DNA of 64,000 nucleotides from Pseudomonadota bacterium (GTDB taxonomy: Bacteria; Pseudomonadota; Gammaproteobacteria; Burkholderiales; Burkholderiaceae_C). The notes beneath the pieces were generated by a model, which saw only the letters and a list, made by a program, of their open reading frames with translations, ran no database searches and was not told the origin of the DNA. Below, one piece after another: positions 15,307-26,691 of this stretch. A program made the translations under genes and the position numbers. Each line of letters opens with the position of its first letter. Position 1 is the stretch's first letter. The stretch spans positions 186,001 through 250,000 of the forward strand of contig CAUJHV010000014.1 of the NCBI GenBank assembly GCA_963205115.1. The letters are read 5' to 3'.

Positions 15307-16271
15307 TCCACCACCAGCACCGTGTGCGGCACGCGGCCGACCTTGACGGTCTTGAGTGCCTTCGCCGAGGCCACGTCGACGATCGTCAGGTCGTCGGACA
15401 TGCCGTTGACGACATAGAGTGTCTTCTCGGCCTTGTCGAGGGCCACGCTCCAGGCGCGCTTGCCGACCAGCACTTGGTCGGTCACCCGGCGCGAGGCCAC
15501 GTCGACGAAGGCCACGTGATTGGCCTTGCCGAGTCCCACGAAGGCCCGCTGGCCATCGCGGCTCATGGTCAGGCCGACGGGCGTGATGTCGCTCTTGCGC
15601 GCGCCCTTGATGGCGAAGCGGATGGTGTCCAGCGGCTTGAGGGACTTGGTGTCGATGACGGTGACGCTGGCATCGAGCTCGTTGGTGACCCACAGCTGCG
15701 CACCGTCGGGGGTCAGGGCGAAGCGGCGCGGACGCTTGCCGGCCTTGATGTTGGCCACGACCTTGCCACTGACGATGTCCACGGCGTGGACGACGTTGGC
15801 GACTTCGCTCGTGACGTAGACCGTCTTGCCGTCCGCCGAGATCTTGACGCCTTCGGGTTCGCCACCGACCTTGATCGCCCCCTTGCGCTGGCCGCTGGCC
15901 AGGTCGACGATGCCCAGTTCCGCATCCTCTTCATTGGACACGTACAGCGTCTTTCCATCCGGCGAGATGTCGAAGATCTCGGGATCCTCGCCGAGCTTGA
16001 CGCGCCGCACCGACTTGCGCGTGGCCAGATCGATGAAGTCGGCCTCGTGCGAGTCGCCGCAGGCCACGGCCAGCTGCTTGCCGTCGGGCGTGAGCTGCAT
16101 GTGCCGCGGCCGCTGGCAGGTCGGCACTGTCCCCGTGACGGCCTTTGTCTTGAGGTCGAGCACGGTGAGCGCATGGTCCTTCTCGCTGGACACGAAAGCG
16201 ACGCCTTGCGCCGAGGCACCTGTGGGCAGGGCCGCTGCAGCCAGCATGACAACGAGTGCGAGGGTACGCAT
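15303..16271 (-). CDS. PQQ-dependent catabolism-associated YVTN beta-propeller protein
   Basis: Exported beta-propeller of 322 aa. The signal peptide is MRTLALVVMLAAAALPTGAS-like (about 1-22). Seven or so repeats of about 40 residues carry variants of the YVTN motif: YVSNEEDAEL, YVTSEVANVV, WVTNELDASV, FVGLGKANHV, YVVNGMSDDL. This family is restricted to quinoprotein clusters; it is not the catalytic dehydrogenase, since it lacks the PQQ-binding tryptophan repeats and the Cys-Cys pair. It probably acts as a periplasmic scaffold or sensor for the system. The start overlaps the ATPase stop as TGATG, and GGAG lies upstream. Confidence 0.9.
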   Translation of the reverse strand: MRTLALVVMLAAAALPTGASAQGVAFVSSEKDHALTVLDLKTKAVTGTVPTCQRPRHMQLTPDGKQLAVACGDSHEADFIDLATRKSVRRVKLGEDPEIFDISPDGKTLYVSNEEDAELGIVDLASGQRKGAIKVGGEPEGVKISADGKTVYVTSEVANVVHAVDIVSGKVVANIKAGKRPRRFALTPDGAQLWVTNELDASVTVIDTKSLKPLDTIRFAIKGARKSDITPVGLTMSRDGQRAFVGLGKANHVAFVDVASRRVTDQVLVGKRAWSVALDKAEKTLYVVNGMSDDLTIVDVASAKALKTVKVGRVPHTVLVVE

Positions 16272-17026
16272 CAGACTTTCTCCTTGGAATTCTCCGGCGC
16301 CGGTGCCGCGGCGGATGAAGTGGCACGGATGAAGGCTTCTTCCAGCGTGCCGCCGCCCAGGCGCTCGGCAACGTCCGCCGCCGTGCCCTCGGCCAGCAGC
16401 TTCCCGCGGTGCAGCACCACGACTCGGTCGGCGGCCAGCGCCTCTTCGACGAGGTGCGTGGCCCACAGCACGGTGGTGCCGCGCGCGGCGATGTCGGCGC
16501 GGATGGCCGCGAGCAGGTCGCGCCGCGACTTCGGATCCAGACCCACGGTGGGCTCGTCCATCAGCAGCAACCCCGGTCGGTGCAGCAGGGCGCGCACCAG
16601 TTCGACCTTGCGGCGGTTGCCGCCGGAGAGCTCGCGCACCGGCCGTTCGAGGTCGGCTGTGAGTCCGAGCGCCTCGCAGCCCTGTGCGATGCGCTCGTCG
16701 GCGAGTGCGCGCGGCAGGCCATGCAGATCGGCGTGGAAACGCAGGTTGCGCCGCACGCTGAGGTCCAGATCGAGCGACATCTGCTGGAAGACCACGCCGA
16801 TGCGCCGCAGCGCCGCGACCGCCTGCGTGCGCAGCGACAGGCCATCGACCCGTGCATCGCCCTGGTCGGCCACGAACAGGCCGGTCAGCACCTGGAACAG
16901 CGTGGATTTGCCGGCGCCGTTCGGGCCCAGCAGCGCCACCCATTGCCCGGCCGGCAAATGCAGGTCGAGCGCGTCCAGCGCCAGGCGCGGGCCATAGCGT
17001 TTGCTGAGTTGCTGGATGTTCAACAT
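16271..17026 (-). CDS. ABC ATPase of the PQQ-dependent alcohol dehydrogenase system
   Basis: Cytoplasmic ATP-binding subunit of 251 aa. Walker A GPNGAGKST is at 34-42, the Q-loop at VVFQQMS, the ABC signature LSGGNRRK at about 133-140, Walker B LLLMDEPT at about 156-163 and the switch His in ATHL. It resembles NodI/CcmA-type exporter ATPases, fitting the ABC-2 permease two genes on. ATG 17026 (MLNIQQ) is the family-like start; upstream in-frame codons extend into a poorly conserved, Arg/Pro-rich stretch. It is the first gene of the minus-strand operon that reaches 9750. The short C-terminal tail rich in Ala/Pro is not conserved-looking. Confidence 0.92.
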   Translation of the reverse strand: MLNIQQLSKRYGPRLALDALDLHLPAGQWVALLGPNGAGKSTLFQVLTGLFVADQGDARVDGLSLRTQAVAALRRIGVVFQQMSLDLDLSVRRNLRFHADLHGLPRALADERIAQGCEALGLTADLERPVRELSGGNRRKVELVRALLHRPGLLLMDEPTVGLDPKSRRDLLAAIRADIAARGTTVLWATHLVEEALAADRVVVLHRGKLLAEGTAADVAERLGGGTLEEAFIRATSSAAAPAPENSKEKV

Positions 17027-18179
17027 GCGGCTCGTTCGGACACGAAGACCCGGGGCAGCCCCAGGGCACCCGGCCTCGGGCCGCATTTCCGCGCAGTGGC
17101 GCGGCTTCGACAAGTGCGCGCATTCCCGGGTTGCCGAGCCGGCCCTTGCGGCAACATCGCGTCATGCGCCGCTTCGCCACCCTCTGGTTCGATCGCCTGC
17201 GCGCGTGCACCGCCGCCGCGCGGCGCGAACCTCACAGCCGCTGTCCCAACTTGGCACAACGTGCAGGACGCGCCGCGCTTGCGGCCCTGGCGCTGCTGGG
17301 GGCGACGCTGGGGGCGCGTGCCGCCTGCCCGGGGCCGCCGATCGTGCTGCAGCCGCTGGCCGAATCGCTGTGGTGGGTGGCCGCAGCCGCCGGCGATGCC
17401 GATGCCGGCAACCGCGGCCAGGTCTCCAACCTGTTGATCGCTCGCGAAGGCCGTCGTGTATGGGCGCTCGGCACGGGGCCCTCGGCGGCGTTTGGCGAGC
17501 GCCTGGCCTGCCAGGTGCGCGAGCAGTTGAACCAGCCCGTCACGGACGCCATTGCGCCCTGGCCGCGGCCGGAACTGGTGCTCGGACAGGCCGGCATGCC
17601 CGGCGTGCGGCGCTGGGCCCACGCCGACGTGGCGCGTGCCATGGCACAGCGCTGCCCCCACTGCGTCGAGCGGCTGCGCCAGCGCCTGGGCGAGGCGGCC
17701 GCAGATCTCGGCGCGCACCCCGTGGCCCTGCCCGATCGCCGGGTGGCGGGCGCGCACGGGCGGCTGGGCCCGTGGAACTGGTGGCGCTGGCAGCGTGCGC
17801 CGGGCGTGCCGGTGACGGTCTGGCAGCACCGCTCGCAGCCCTCGCTGGTCTACGCGCCCGGCCTGCTGTGGGGCGAAGGCGCACCGGACGGCCGAGACGC
17901 CGACGCGGCTTCGATGGCGCGCGCGATGACCGCGCTGCGGCAGGCGTTTGCGGCCGATCCGCCGGCCGGTACGGAGCGCCGTTGGCTGGGCGAGCAAGGG
18001 CCGCCGGTGGCCGATGCGGTCGTCACCGATCACCTGCGCTACTGGCCTGCGCTCGAGGCCGCGGCCACTGAAGCCGTGCAGCGCGGCGACGACGAAACCG
18101 CGCCGGCGCCCGCCCTGCCCGGCTTGCCCGGACTCAGCCAGGGCCTGTTGCACGCGCTGAACTGGCAGCGCGCCTGGCG

Positions 18180-20348
<2,169 letters not shown>

Positions 20349-20474
20349 GGACTTGTCTCCATCGACCCCTACCGGCATGGGCGAGGCCTGTTTCGTTTTC
20401 GACCGTGGCGATCCACGGTGGGTGCTTGATGTTAGGTGACGGCGCATGGATCGTGCAATTTCGGAACAGTTCAC

Positions 20475-20489
20475 CCGGGGACACCCCGG
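20475..20489. promoter_or_regulatory. Dyad CCGGGG-ACA-CCCCGG, candidate activator site
   Basis: A perfect 6-3-6 inverted repeat centred about 63 bp upstream of the sigma-54 -24 element and between divergent regulator and cytochrome genes. Location fits an enhancer-type site for the adjacent activator; the sequence itself is not a known AcoR box. Confidence 0.35.
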
Positions 20490-20543
20490 CTGGTGCAAGG
20501 CCCGCGCCCGGTCCAAAGTCCGTTTGTCCGCAAGAACCGGCAT

Positions 20544-20559
20544 TGGCACGGGCATTGCA
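20544..20559 (+). promoter_or_regulatory. Sigma-54 promoter of cytochrome c-550
   Basis: TGGCACGGGCATTGCA matches the TGGCAC-N5-TTGCA consensus exactly (-24 GG at 20545-20546, -12 GC at 20557-20558). It lies 70 bp upstream of the cytochrome ATG and next to the gene for a sigma-54 activator. Confidence 0.85.
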
Positions 20560-20628
20560 GACAGGTGCGCCAGCGTCGACGCTCGACGTCCACCAGCCGT
20601 TCATGGCGCACACCCTCAGGAGACCCAC

Positions 20629-21111
20629 ATGCCCCGAACCCACTCCGCCCTGCGGACCCGCACGCTTCTCGCCCTGGCCGCCGGCCTGCTGGCCGGCACG
20701 ACAGCCTGGGCCCATGGTGACGTCACGCCCCAGGCCGTGGACACCAAGGCGCTGCCGCCACTGGGCACCGATCTGAAAGCGGAGAACCCGTACCGCGGCC
20801 ACAAGGAGGCCATCAAGGTCGGGGCTTCCGCCTATAACCAGAACTGCGCGCGCTGCCACGGCCTGGAAGCCATCTCCGGCGGCATCGCCCCCGACCTGCG
20901 CAAGCTCGACAACGACTGCTCCACCATGAAGGTGGAGGCCAAGAAAAAGGCCTGCGTCGCCGAGATCGACCAGTACTTCGTCAGCAGCGTCTACAAGGGC
21001 AAGGTGCGCAATGGCGCGGTCTACATGCCGCCGTTCACAGGTATCCTGAACCAGGAAGCCGTCTGGTCCATCAAGGCCTACCTCGAGACACGTCGCGAGA
21101 AGCCGCTCTGA
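20629..21111 (+). CDS. pedF: Cytochrome c-550, PedF type
   Basis: Periplasmic monohaem cytochrome of 160 aa, the expected electron acceptor of PQQ alcohol dehydrogenases. A signal peptide ends at TTAWAHG (about 28). Haem attachment CARCH is at 73-77 and the likely axial Met133 lies in VYMPPF. Two further cysteines (97 and 109, flanking a Lys-rich stretch) are shared with PedF-like c-550 proteins and may form a disulfide. GGAG precedes ATG 20629. The sigma-54 promoter at 20544 and the neighbouring activator indicate induction by an alcohol or product. A weak GC hairpin follows, and a PedA/XoxJ-like binding protein gene is next. Confidence 0.93.
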   Translation: MPRTHSALRTRTLLALAAGLLAGTTAWAHGDVTPQAVDTKALPPLGTDLKAENPYRGHKEAIKVGASAYNQNCARCHGLEAISGGIAPDLRKLDNDCSTMKVEAKKKACVAEIDQYFVSSVYKGKVRNGAVYMPPFTGILNQEAVWSIKAYLETRREKPL

Positions 21112-21117
21112 GCCCAC

Positions 21118-21137
21118 GCCCGGCCGCGTCGCCGGGC
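21118..21137 (+). terminator. GC hairpin between cytochrome and binding-protein genes
   Basis: GCCCGGC and GCCGGGC form a 7-bp stem with a 6-nt loop directly after the cytochrome gene, followed only by CCGTTTCG. The weak T-tract suggests an attenuator or partial terminator that could lower expression of the downstream gene relative to the cytochrome. Confidence 0.35.
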
Positions 21138-21235
21138 CCGTTTCGAGCGGTCAGTCTCGCGTGCCCTTGTGGCAGCTCGGGCAGCTCGGGACGCCACGGC
21201 GACGCGCCACGCTCGACAACCAAGGACACCCGCCC

Positions 21236-22117
21236 ATGCAAGACCACGACCGCCTGATCGTCCACAGCCGACGCCAGGCCCTGCGAGCCGCGCTGGCTGC
21301 TTCCGCTGGCGCTGTGCTGCCGGGGCTGGGCCATGCCCAGGCCCAAGCCGCCGCTGCGGAACCCGGCGCGCTGGAGCGCATCCGCGCACGCGGCCGGCTC
21401 ACGGTCGGTCTCTACAACGACATGCCGCCCTTCCACCAGTCGGGCAAGGGCATCGACGTGGAGATTGCGCAGGCGCTGGCCAAGCGGCTGGGCGTGGAGC
21501 TCTCGCCCATGCCCTTCAATGCCGACGAGAACATGAACGACGACTTGCGCAATCTCGTGTGGCGCGGGCACTACCTGGGGTTCGGTCCGGCCGACGTGCT
21601 GCTGCACGTGCCGGTGGACCGGCCGCTGATGGCAGGCAATCCACGCGTGGAGATCTTCGCGCCCTACTACCGCGAGCGCGTGATGATCGCGCGCGACCTG
21701 GAACGCGTGCCGACAATGGAATCGCTGGCCGCCTTCAAGGGCCAGCGCATTGCCGTGCCGGGGCAGAGCCTGGCCGGCTGGCTGCTGATCGGCGCCGACA
21801 GCGGCGCTTACCGCGATCAACTGTCCACGCGCCTGAAGGACGGCACGGAAGCCGCGCGTGCGCTGCTGGCCGGCGAGGTGGCGGGTGCGGCCGGACATGC
21901 GTCCGAATTGGAATCGGTGCTGGCGGGTCAGAAGCGCTATGCCATCGAGCCCCTGCCCGTGCCGCGCATGCGCGAGGGCTGGGCCGTCGGCATGGCGGTC
22001 AAGAAAGAGTCCAAGGACCTCGCGCAGGCCTTGCAGGCGGCCACGAACGAACTCGCCACATCGGGTGAATTCGGCCGCATCTTCGCGCGCCACCAGGTGA
22101 ACTGGACGCGCCCCTGA
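21236..22117 (+). CDS. Quinoprotein dehydrogenase-associated extracellular solute-binding protein (XoxJ/MoxJ-like)
   Basis: Periplasmic binding protein of 293 aa with the SBP_bac_3 fold. RRQALRAALAASAG suggests a Tat-like or Sec signal, cleaved near HAQAQA. The lobe starts LTVGLYNDMPPFHQSGKGIDVEI and ends with GEFGRIFARHQVNW. The family occurs only beside quinoprotein dehydrogenases; its XoxJ/MxaJ relatives are thought to bind or help activate the apo-dehydrogenase rather than serve a transporter. AAGGA precedes ATG 21236. Co-orientation with the cytochrome gene suggests one unit, 124 bp apart. No cognate permease is present, supporting a chaperone-like role. Confidence 0.88.
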   Translation: MQDHDRLIVHSRRQALRAALAASAGAVLPGLGHAQAQAAAAEPGALERIRARGRLTVGLYNDMPPFHQSGKGIDVEIAQALAKRLGVELSPMPFNADENMNDDLRNLVWRGHYLGFGPADVLLHVPVDRPLMAGNPRVEIFAPYYRERVMIARDLERVPTMESLAAFKGQRIAVPGQSLAGWLLIGADSGAYRDQLSTRLKDGTEAARALLAGEVAGAAGHASELESVLAGQKRYAIEPLPVPRMREGWAVGMAVKKESKDLAQALQAATNELATSGEFGRIFARHQVNWTRP

Positions 22118-22126
22118 CGCGCAGGA

Positions 22127-23374
22127 TCAGTAGCGGCCGGTGATGCCGGCCATGCGCAGGTAGACGTTGGCCACCCAGGCGACGAAGCCGCGCGTGAGCC
22201 ACGAACGCCAGCCGCGCTGCAGGGGCGGGGCCACGATCTCGGTGGACTGCGCAAAGGCCTCGTCCATGCGCTGGCTGAGATCCTTCACGAAGACCGGGTC
22301 GACCACGACCGCGTTGGCTTCCAGGTTGAGCAGCAGCGACAAGGGGTCGATGTTCGAGCTGCCCACCGTGGCCCAGCTGTCGTCGACCACCGCCACCTTG
22401 GCGTGCAGGAAGGCGGGCATGTACTCGTAGATGCCGATGCCGCGCGCCAGCAGCCCGTCGTACAGCACGCGCGCGGCCAGCGCGGCGAAACGGTAGTCGA
22501 CCTTGCCCTGCAGCAGCAGCCGGATGTGCACGCCGCGCGCCGCGGCACGCTCCAGCGCGCGCCGGAATCGGCGGCCCGGGTAGAAATACGGGCAGGCGAT
22601 GTCGATGCGCGCGCGGGCATTGACGATCGCGTGGATGTAGGTGCGCTCGATCGCACGGCGCTGGCGGATGTTGTCGCGCACCACCAGCCCCGCACGCACG
22701 GGCGGCAGGCGCGACAGGCTCAGCTCGCTGTCGCCGCCGTCCGCTTCCGTGGTGCGCAACTGACGCAGCAGCCGCACCGTGCGACCCACCGGTTCGGCGC
22801 TGCGGGCCAATAGCGCGAGCTCTTCGCGCCAGCCGCGGCCCAGGTGCGCGCGTGTCCACAGGGCCCGCACGACCTGCTCGATTTCCGCGGCCACCGGGCC
22901 GTCCAGCCGCACGGCAAAGTCCAGCCGCGGCTGCGCGGACCAGCCGTGGTGCTGGTCGAAGCGGTCGTCGATGATGTTGATCCCGCCCACGAAGCCGATC
23001 TTGCCGTCCACGGCACACAGCTTGTGGTGCAGCCGGCGAAGCTGCTGCGGCTGCAGCCAAGACCACCAGCGGCGCAGCGGCCGGAAGATCTCGAAGCGCA
23101 CACCGGCGCCGGCGAACAGCGTCTGCAGCGTCGGAATCCAGGGTTTGCTGCCGAAGCCATCGACCAGCACGTTCACCGACACACCGCGCGTGGCCGCCGC
23201 AGCCAGTGCTTCGGCCACGCGTTGGCCGGACGTGTCGTCGTTGAAGATGTAGGTGGCCAGCCAAACCTCGTGGCGCGCCACGGCCAGGGCTTCGATGAGT
23301 GCGGGGAACAGTTCGTCGCCGCCTCGCAGCAGCTGCACGTGATGCCCGCCGTGGTAGTCGACAACCGGAGCCAC
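22127..23374 (-). CDS. Phospholipase D family cardiolipin synthase-like protein
   Basis: Protein of 415 aa with two HKD motifs: H116-x-K118-x4-D123 in LHHKLCAVDG and the second in LHAKVAVVDDS at about 335. This is the cardiolipin synthase B (ClsB) arrangement without N-terminal transmembrane helices, so it probably makes cardiolipin or a related lipid at the inner membrane. The start is a GTG (23374); no Met precedes the first conserved block. It is 11 bp from an EEP-family hydrolase gene, the usual partner of clsB in proteobacteria. Last gene of the FmdB-aspS group, convergent with the solute-binding protein gene. Confidence 0.9.
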   Translation of the reverse strand: MAPVVDYHGGHHVQLLRGGDELFPALIEALAVARHEVWLATYIFNDDTSGQRVAEALAAAATRGVSVNVLVDGFGSKPWIPTLQTLFAGAGVRFEIFRPLRRWWSWLQPQQLRRLHHKLCAVDGKIGFVGGINIIDDRFDQHHGWSAQPRLDFAVRLDGPVAAEIEQVVRALWTRAHLGRGWREELALLARSAEPVGRTVRLLRQLRTTEADGGDSELSLSRLPPVRAGLVVRDNIRQRRAIERTYIHAIVNARARIDIACPYFYPGRRFRRALERAAARGVHIRLLLQGKVDYRFAALAARVLYDGLLARGIGIYEYMPAFLHAKVAVVDDSWATVGSSNIDPLSLLLNLEANAVVVDPVFVKDLSQRMDEAFAQSTEIVAPPLQRGWRSWLTRGFVAWVANVYLRMAGITGRY

Positions 23375-23385
23375 CGCGCGAGCTC

Positions 23386-24198
23386 TCAGGCCAGTTCGAG
23401 CTCGGCCACGAAGGGCAGGTGATCCGACATGCGTGCCCAGTTGCCGCCACGCGGCACCTGCGTGGCCTTGCAGCGCAGGCCGCGTGTATAGACGCGGTCG
23501 AGCGCAAAGACCGGCGCCACGGCGGGGAAGGTCAGCCGCTGGCGTCGCGTCGGGTTGTCGGCGGCTGCGCGCTGCAGTCCGATGCGGGCCATGGGTTCGT
23601 TCAGCCGCTCGCCCCAGTCGTTGAAATCACCGGCCACGAGCACCGGTTCGTCCGGCGGCACGACCGCGGCGATGTAACGCGCCAGGCGCTCCACCTGGCG
23701 CACGCGGCTGGCATGCACCAGGCCGAAATGCACGACCACGGCGTGCAGCCGCGTGCCCGCCCAGTGCACGTGCACGTGCAGCAGGCCCCGCTGCTCGAAC
23801 CGGTGGTCGCTCACGTCGTGGTGACCCACATCGCCCATGGGCCAACGCGACAGCAGCGCATTGCCGTGTTCGCCGTGGCGCGTGATGGCATTCGTGCGAT
23901 AGGCCACCTCGTAGCCTTCGGGCGCGAGGAATTCGGCCTGGCCGCCTTCGGGCCAGCCAAACCAGGTGCGGTCGAAGCGCCGAGCCTCGCGGTGGTGGAA
24001 CAGGCGCACCTCCTGCAGGCACACGAGGTCGGCGTCCAGCGCCTCCACGGCCAGGCCCAGGTTGTGGATCTCCAGCCGCTTGCGCGGCCCCATGCCACGC
24101 ACACCCTTGTGGATGTTGTAGGTCGCCACGCGCAACACCGAGGTGTCGAGCGTCGTCGACGGCGCGAAGCGGGACAGTGGCGCACGGGCAATCAACAT
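23386..24198 (-). CDS. Endonuclease/exonuclease/phosphatase family protein (YbhP-like)
   Basis: Cytoplasmic or membrane-associated EEP-fold hydrolase of 270 aa. Catalytic landmarks are TYNIHKG, LQEV (metal-binding Glu), AGDFNDW and the final SDHLPF His. In enterobacteria the homologue ybhP is adjacent to clsB, as here, suggesting a phospholipid-related phosphodiesterase rather than a nuclease. ATG 24198 is preferred; a TTG two codons upstream is possible. The start lies 9 bp after the nudB stop. Substrate unknown. Confidence 0.87.
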   Translation of the reverse strand: MLIARAPLSRFAPSTTLDTSVLRVATYNIHKGVRGMGPRKRLEIHNLGLAVEALDADLVCLQEVRLFHHREARRFDRTWFGWPEGGQAEFLAPEGYEVAYRTNAITRHGEHGNALLSRWPMGDVGHHDVSDHRFEQRGLLHVHVHWAGTRLHAVVVHFGLVHASRVRQVERLARYIAAVVPPDEPVLVAGDFNDWGERLNEPMARIGLQRAAADNPTRRQRLTFPAVAPVFALDRVYTRGLRCKATQVPRGGNWARMSDHLPFVAELELA

Positions 24199-24207
24199 GC
24201 CCAAAGC

Positions 24208-24672
24208 CTACCCGATGAAACGCGGCAGCAGCAGCACGGCCTCCGCGTTGCTCGGCGAGAAGCAGCGATCCGCCGCCTCGCGCCAGGGCAACCAGACGAA
24301 GTTCACATGTTCACGCGGGCTCAGGCGCACGGCCGTGCCGGCAGGCACCTGCAGCCCGAAGACATGCTCGGTGTTGTGCGTCACGCCGGGTGCGTAGCGG
24401 TGCCGCCAGACCGGGTAGATCTCGTAGACATTGCGCAGTTGCCAGTCGCGCAGCGCGGCCTCGGGCACGGCCGGGCTGCCGACCTGGATGCCGGTTTCTT
24501 CTTCGACCTCGCGCCGCGCGGTCTCGACGAACGCCTCGTCCGCCGAGTGGCGCGAGCCGGTGACGCTTTGCCAGTAGCCAGCCTTGTCGGCGCGCTCGAT
24601 GAGCAGCACGTCCAGCGTGGCGGTATGGATCACCACCAGCACCGACTCGGGAAGCTTGTAGTTCACTGGCAT
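24208..24672 (-). CDS. nudB: Dihydroneopterin triphosphate diphosphatase (Nudix)
   Basis: Nudix hydrolase of 154 aa. It removes pyrophosphate from dihydroneopterin triphosphate in folate synthesis and can also act on dATP. The Nudix box appears as GSRHSADEAFVETARREVEEETGI-like residues (about 39-62, key REVEEETG). The start MPVNYKLPESVLVVIHT resembles NudB, and it sits downstream of aspS with 108 bp between, the conserved aspS-nudB order. Flanking residues such as EHVNFVWLPW fit the NudB C-terminal half. Confidence 0.9.
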   Translation of the reverse strand: MPVNYKLPESVLVVIHTATLDVLLIERADKAGYWQSVTGSRHSADEAFVETARREVEEETGIQVGSPAVPEAALRDWQLRNVYEIYPVWRHRYAPGVTHNTEHVFGLQVPAGTAVRLSPREHVNFVWLPWREAADRCFSPSNAEAVLLLPRFIG

Positions 24673-24780
24673 GCCTTCAGGCCGCGCACGGCGGTGTTCG
24701 CCATTGTCCCGCGTCCGCCATCACCCGACGGCCGGCGCGCCCGCCGCCGCTGCACCACAGCGGCGGCAGGCTGCCAACGG

Positions 24781-26574
24781 TCAGGCCTCCTGCGCCTTCG
24801 GGTTGCGCAGGCGGATGTGCAGCTCGCGCAGCTGGCCTTCGTCGACATGGCTGGGCGCGCCGGTCAGCAGGCACTGGGCGCGCTGCGTCTTCGGGAAGGC
24901 GATGACGTCGCGGATCGAATCGGCGCCGGCCAGCAGCGTGGCGATGCGGTCCAGGCCGAAGGCCAGGCCGCCGTGCGGCGGGGCGCCGTACTGCAGGGCA
25001 TCGAGCAGAAAGCCGAACTTGACCTTCGCGTCCTCGGGCGTGATCTTCAAGGCATCGAAGACCTTGCTCTGCACGTCGGCGCGGTGGATACGCACCGAGC
25101 CGCCGCCGATTTCCCAGCCGTTGAGCACCATGTCGTAGGCCTTGGCCACGCAGGCGCCGGGGTCGGTGTCCATCAGGTTCTCGTGGCCGTCCTTCGGCGC
25201 GGTGAACGGGTGGTGCACGGCTGACCAGCGTCCCGCATCCTCGTCGTACTCGAACATCGGGAAGTCGACCACCCACAGCGGCGCCCAGCGGTCCTCGAAC
25301 AGGCCCTTGCTGCGGCCGAATTCGCTGTGGCCGACCTTCAGGCGCAGCGCGCCGATCGAGTCGTTGACGACCTTGGCCTTGTCGGCGCCGAAGAAGATGA
25401 GGTCACCGTTTCGCGCGCCGGTGCGCGCAATGATCTCGGCCAGCGCCGCGTCGTGCAGGTTCTTGACGATGGGCGACTGCAGGCCTTCGCGGCCCTTGCC
25501 GGCGTCGTTGACCTTCATCCAGGCCAGACCCTTGGCACCGTAGATCTTGACGAACTCGGTGTAGCCGTCGATCTCGCCGCGGCTCATCTCGCTGCCGCCG
25601 GGCACACGCAGGCCGACCACACGCCCGCCGGGTGTCGTGGCCGGTCCGGAGAAGACCTTGAAGTCGACGTCCTTCATCACCTCGGTCAGCTCGGTCAGCT
25701 GCAGCTTGACGCGCAAGTCCGGCTTGTCCGAGCCGTACTTGAACATCGCCTCCTGGTAGCTCATCACCGGGTAGACCGGCAACTCCAGGCCCATGGTCTT
25801 GCGGAAGACCGTGCGCACCATGGCCTCGGTGATCGCACGGATCTCCTCCTCGCCGAGGAAGGAGGTCTCGATATCGATCTGCGTGAATTCGGGCTGGCGG
25901 TCGGCGCGCAGGTCCTCGTCACGGAAGCACTTGGTGATCTGGTAGTAGCGGTCGAATCCGGCCACCATCAGCAGCTGCTTGAACAGCTGCGGTGACTGCG
26001 GCAGCGCGAAGAAGGTGCCGTCGTGCACGCGGCTGGGCACGAGGTAGTCGCGCGCGCCCTCGGGCGTGCTCTTGGTGAGCATCGGCGTCTCGATGTCGAT
26101 GAAGCCTTGCTCGTCCAGGAACTTGCGCACCTCGATGGCGATGCGGTAGCGCAGCCGCAGGTTCTTCTGCATCGCCGGGCGGCGCAGATCGAGCACGCGG
26201 TGCGTCAGCCGCACGGTTTCCGACAGGTTCTCGTCGTCCAGCTGGAACGGCGGCGTGACGCTGGCGTTGAGCACCTCGAGCTCGTGGCACAGCACCTCGA
26301 CCTTGCCGCTGGTCAGGTTGCCGTTTTCGGTGCCGGCCGGGCGGGGCCGGACCTTGCCGACGATCTTCAGGCAGAACTCGTTGCGCACGTTTTCGGCAAC
26401 GGCAAACATCTCCGGCCGGTCGGGGTCGCAGACGATCTGGACCATGCCCTCGCGATCGCGAAGGTCGATGAAGATGACGCCGCCGTGGTCACGACGTCGG
26501 TGTGCCCAGCCCATCAGGGTGATGGTCTGGCCCATCAGCGCTTCGCTGACGAGGCCGCAATAGGTGGTTCGCAT
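24781..26574 (-). CDS. aspS: Aspartyl-tRNA synthetase
   Basis: Class IIb aminoacyl-tRNA synthetase of 597 aa that charges tRNA-Asp (and in many bacteria lacking AsnRS also tRNA-Asn). An OB-fold anticodon domain (about 1-110; [20 protein letters not shown]) is followed by the catalytic domain with motif 2 [16 protein letters not shown], the bacterial GAD insertion (about 290-420) and motif 3 GLAFGLDRI near 540. Length and the start MRTTYCG are typical of betaproteobacteria. An upstream in-frame ATG (26619) lacks conservation. Confidence 0.97.
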   Translation of the reverse strand: MRTTYCGLVSEALMGQTITLMGWAHRRRDHGGVIFIDLRDREGMVQIVCDPDRPEMFAVAENVRNEFCLKIVGKVRPRPAGTENGNLTSGKVEVLCHELEVLNASVTPPFQLDDENLSETVRLTHRVLDLRRPAMQKNLRLRYRIAIEVRKFLDEQGFIDIETPMLTKSTPEGARDYLVPSRVHDGTFFALPQSPQLFKQLLMVAGFDRYYQITKCFRDEDLRADRQPEFTQIDIETSFLGEEEIRAITEAMVRTVFRKTMGLELPVYPVMSYQEAMFKYGSDKPDLRVKLQLTELTEVMKDVDFKVFSGPATTPGGRVVGLRVPGGSEMSRGEIDGYTEFVKIYGAKGLAWMKVNDAGKGREGLQSPIVKNLHDAALAEIIARTGARNGDLIFFGADKAKVVNDSIGALRLKVGHSEFGRSKGLFEDRWAPLWVVDFPMFEYDEDAGRWSAVHHPFTAPKDGHENLMDTDPGACVAKAYDMVLNGWEIGGGSVRIHRADVQSKVFDALKITPEDAKVKFGFLLDALQYGAPPHGGLAFGLDRIATLLAGADSIRDVIAFPKTQRAQCLLTGAPSHVDEGQLRELHIRLRNPKAQEA

Positions 26575-26691
26575 GGAATGGCTCGCAGGTTCAGGGGTTC
26601 GGAACGGGGCTGCGGACATCAGGGGCCCGGACAGCCGAAAGCGGCGGATGCACCCGTGGGTGACGGATGGGGCCGAACGCTCGCCGCGCGT

